Part shown: in pieces, positions 7,049 to 7,313 of the stretch
Layout of the letters: every line of letters starts with the position of its first letter
Numbering within the stretch: position 1 is the stretch's first letter
Notes under the pieces: generated by a model
What the model saw: the letters and a program-made list of their open reading frames with translations, nothing else
What the model was told of the DNA's origin: nothing
Databases searched by the model: none
From: Bifidobacterium breve
GTDB lineage: Bacteria; Actinomycetota; Actinomycetes; S36-B12
Direction: 5' to 3'
Assembly: GCA_945885645.1 (NCBI GenBank)
Contig: CAMCYV010000074.1
Coordinates: forward strand, 1-7,313
DNA: 7,313 bases
Translations under genes and position numbers: made by a program

Positions 7049-7066
7049 TTGTAACAGGGGTTGCAA
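7049..7066. terminator. Second short hairpin in the convergent gap
   Basis: TTGTAAC (7049-7055) and GTTGCAA (7060-7066) pair over seven positions, including one G-T wobble, around a 4-base loop AGGG. A short TTT follows on the plus strand. It could help end plus-strand transcripts; the support is only structural. Confidence 0.25.
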
Positions 7067-7067
7067 T

Positions 7068-7313
7068 TTACCTTGATTTTCGAGCGGAATATTTCAGCAA
7101 ACATCGCATGGCTGAGACGCCGTCTTTCCAGTTGATTTTCTTGCCCTCTTCGTATGTGCGGCCGGAGTAGGAGATACCGACTTCGTAGATTCTTACTTTG
7201 CGTTTTGCGAGTTTGACGGTGATTTCTGGTTCGAAACCGAAGCGGTTTTCCTCGATGGGGATTGATTGGATGAGTTCGCGTCGAAAGACTTTGTAGCAGG
7301 TCTCCATGTCGGT
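7068..7313 (-). CDS. DPM1-like family-2 glycosyltransferase, C-terminal 81 residues (runs off right edge)
   Basis: The minus-strand frame enters from the right edge and ends at TAA (7068-7070), giving the last 81 residues of a second GT2. It carries METCYKVFRRE, RFGFEPEI and GRTYEEGKKINWKDG, and is identical in protein sequence to residues 158-229 of the GT2 at 4772-5497. The tails then differ: this copy ends LKYSARKSR, the other IKYSVQKNRDSV. It is therefore a paralogue rather than a copied fragment, with a complete end of its own and no sign of disruption. Unlike the other copy, no membrane-protein gene follows it on the same strand; the next gene is convergent. Expected role: polyprenyl-phosphate sugar synthesis, probably with the same donor, though donor choice depends mainly on the unseen N-terminal domain. 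Confidence 0.88.
   Translation of the reverse strand, partial: TDMETCYKVFRRELIQSIPIEENRFGFEPEITVKLAKRKVRIYEVGISYSGRTYEEGKKINWKDGVSAMRCLLKYSARKSR
7102..7313. repeat. Direct repeat copy 2 (212 bp, reaches the window edge)
   Basis: This is the same-orientation match to 4815-5026, with differences at copy-2 positions that all fall in third codon positions of the GT2 frame (Tyr, Ala, Phe and Pro codons). It probably continues past 7313, so its full length is unknown. Confidence 0.95.

Noticed and set aside
4815..7313. Repeat pair as ends of an insertion sequence or transposon
   Set aside because: The repeats are intact coding sequence in the same orientation, without terminal inverted repeats, target duplications or any transposase between them.

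Overview
The window is part of a bacterial surface-polysaccharide or cell-wall glycosylation locus. It holds one nucleotide-sugar dehydrogenase, three family-2 (GT2) glycosyltransferases (two cut by the window edges) and three large multi-pass membrane proteins with GT-C-type features. Base composition is close to even. GTG and TTG codons appear as plausible starts, one start has a clear GGAGG ribosome site, and the GT2 proteins resemble the polyprenyl-/dolichyl-phosphate sugar synthase group. This fits a moderate-GC actinobacterium, perhaps of the small freshwater Microbacteriaceae type, but that placement is a guess. No rRNA, tRNA, CRISPR array, transposase or phage gene was seen.

Layout. 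Positions 1-1668 hold a minus-strand pair: a nucleotide-sugar dehydrogenase (496-1668) translationally coupled through a TGATG overlap to a GT2 glycosyltransferase that runs off the left edge. A possible 71-residue minus-strand gene with a good ribosome site (1724-1939) may lead this unit. Diverging from it, 1967-3469 encodes a GT-C membrane glycosyltransferase. Its 3' end faces that of another membrane protein (3493-4785, minus), which overlaps by 14 nt the end of a DPM1-like GT2 gene (4772-5497, minus). A divergent intergenic region with a perfect palindrome separates that pair from a third membrane protein (5739/5751-6977, plus). At the right edge lies the 3' end of a second DPM1-like GT2 gene (7068 to beyond 7313, minus).

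How the genes may work together (inference). The GT2 enzymes would load a sugar from a nucleotide donor onto a polyprenyl phosphate at the inner face of the membrane. The GT-C proteins would transfer lipid-linked sugars onto a glycan or protein at the outer face. The dehydrogenase would supply a uronic-acid-type nucleotide sugar.

The most striking signal is a 212-bp direct repeat. Positions 4815-5026 and 7102-7313 differ at only four bases, all synonymous, inside the two DPM1-like GT2 genes. Identity collapses abruptly at the left boundary although the proteins remain homologous past it. This looks like gene conversion or very recent recombination between paralogues, and the repeats bracket the third membrane-protein gene.
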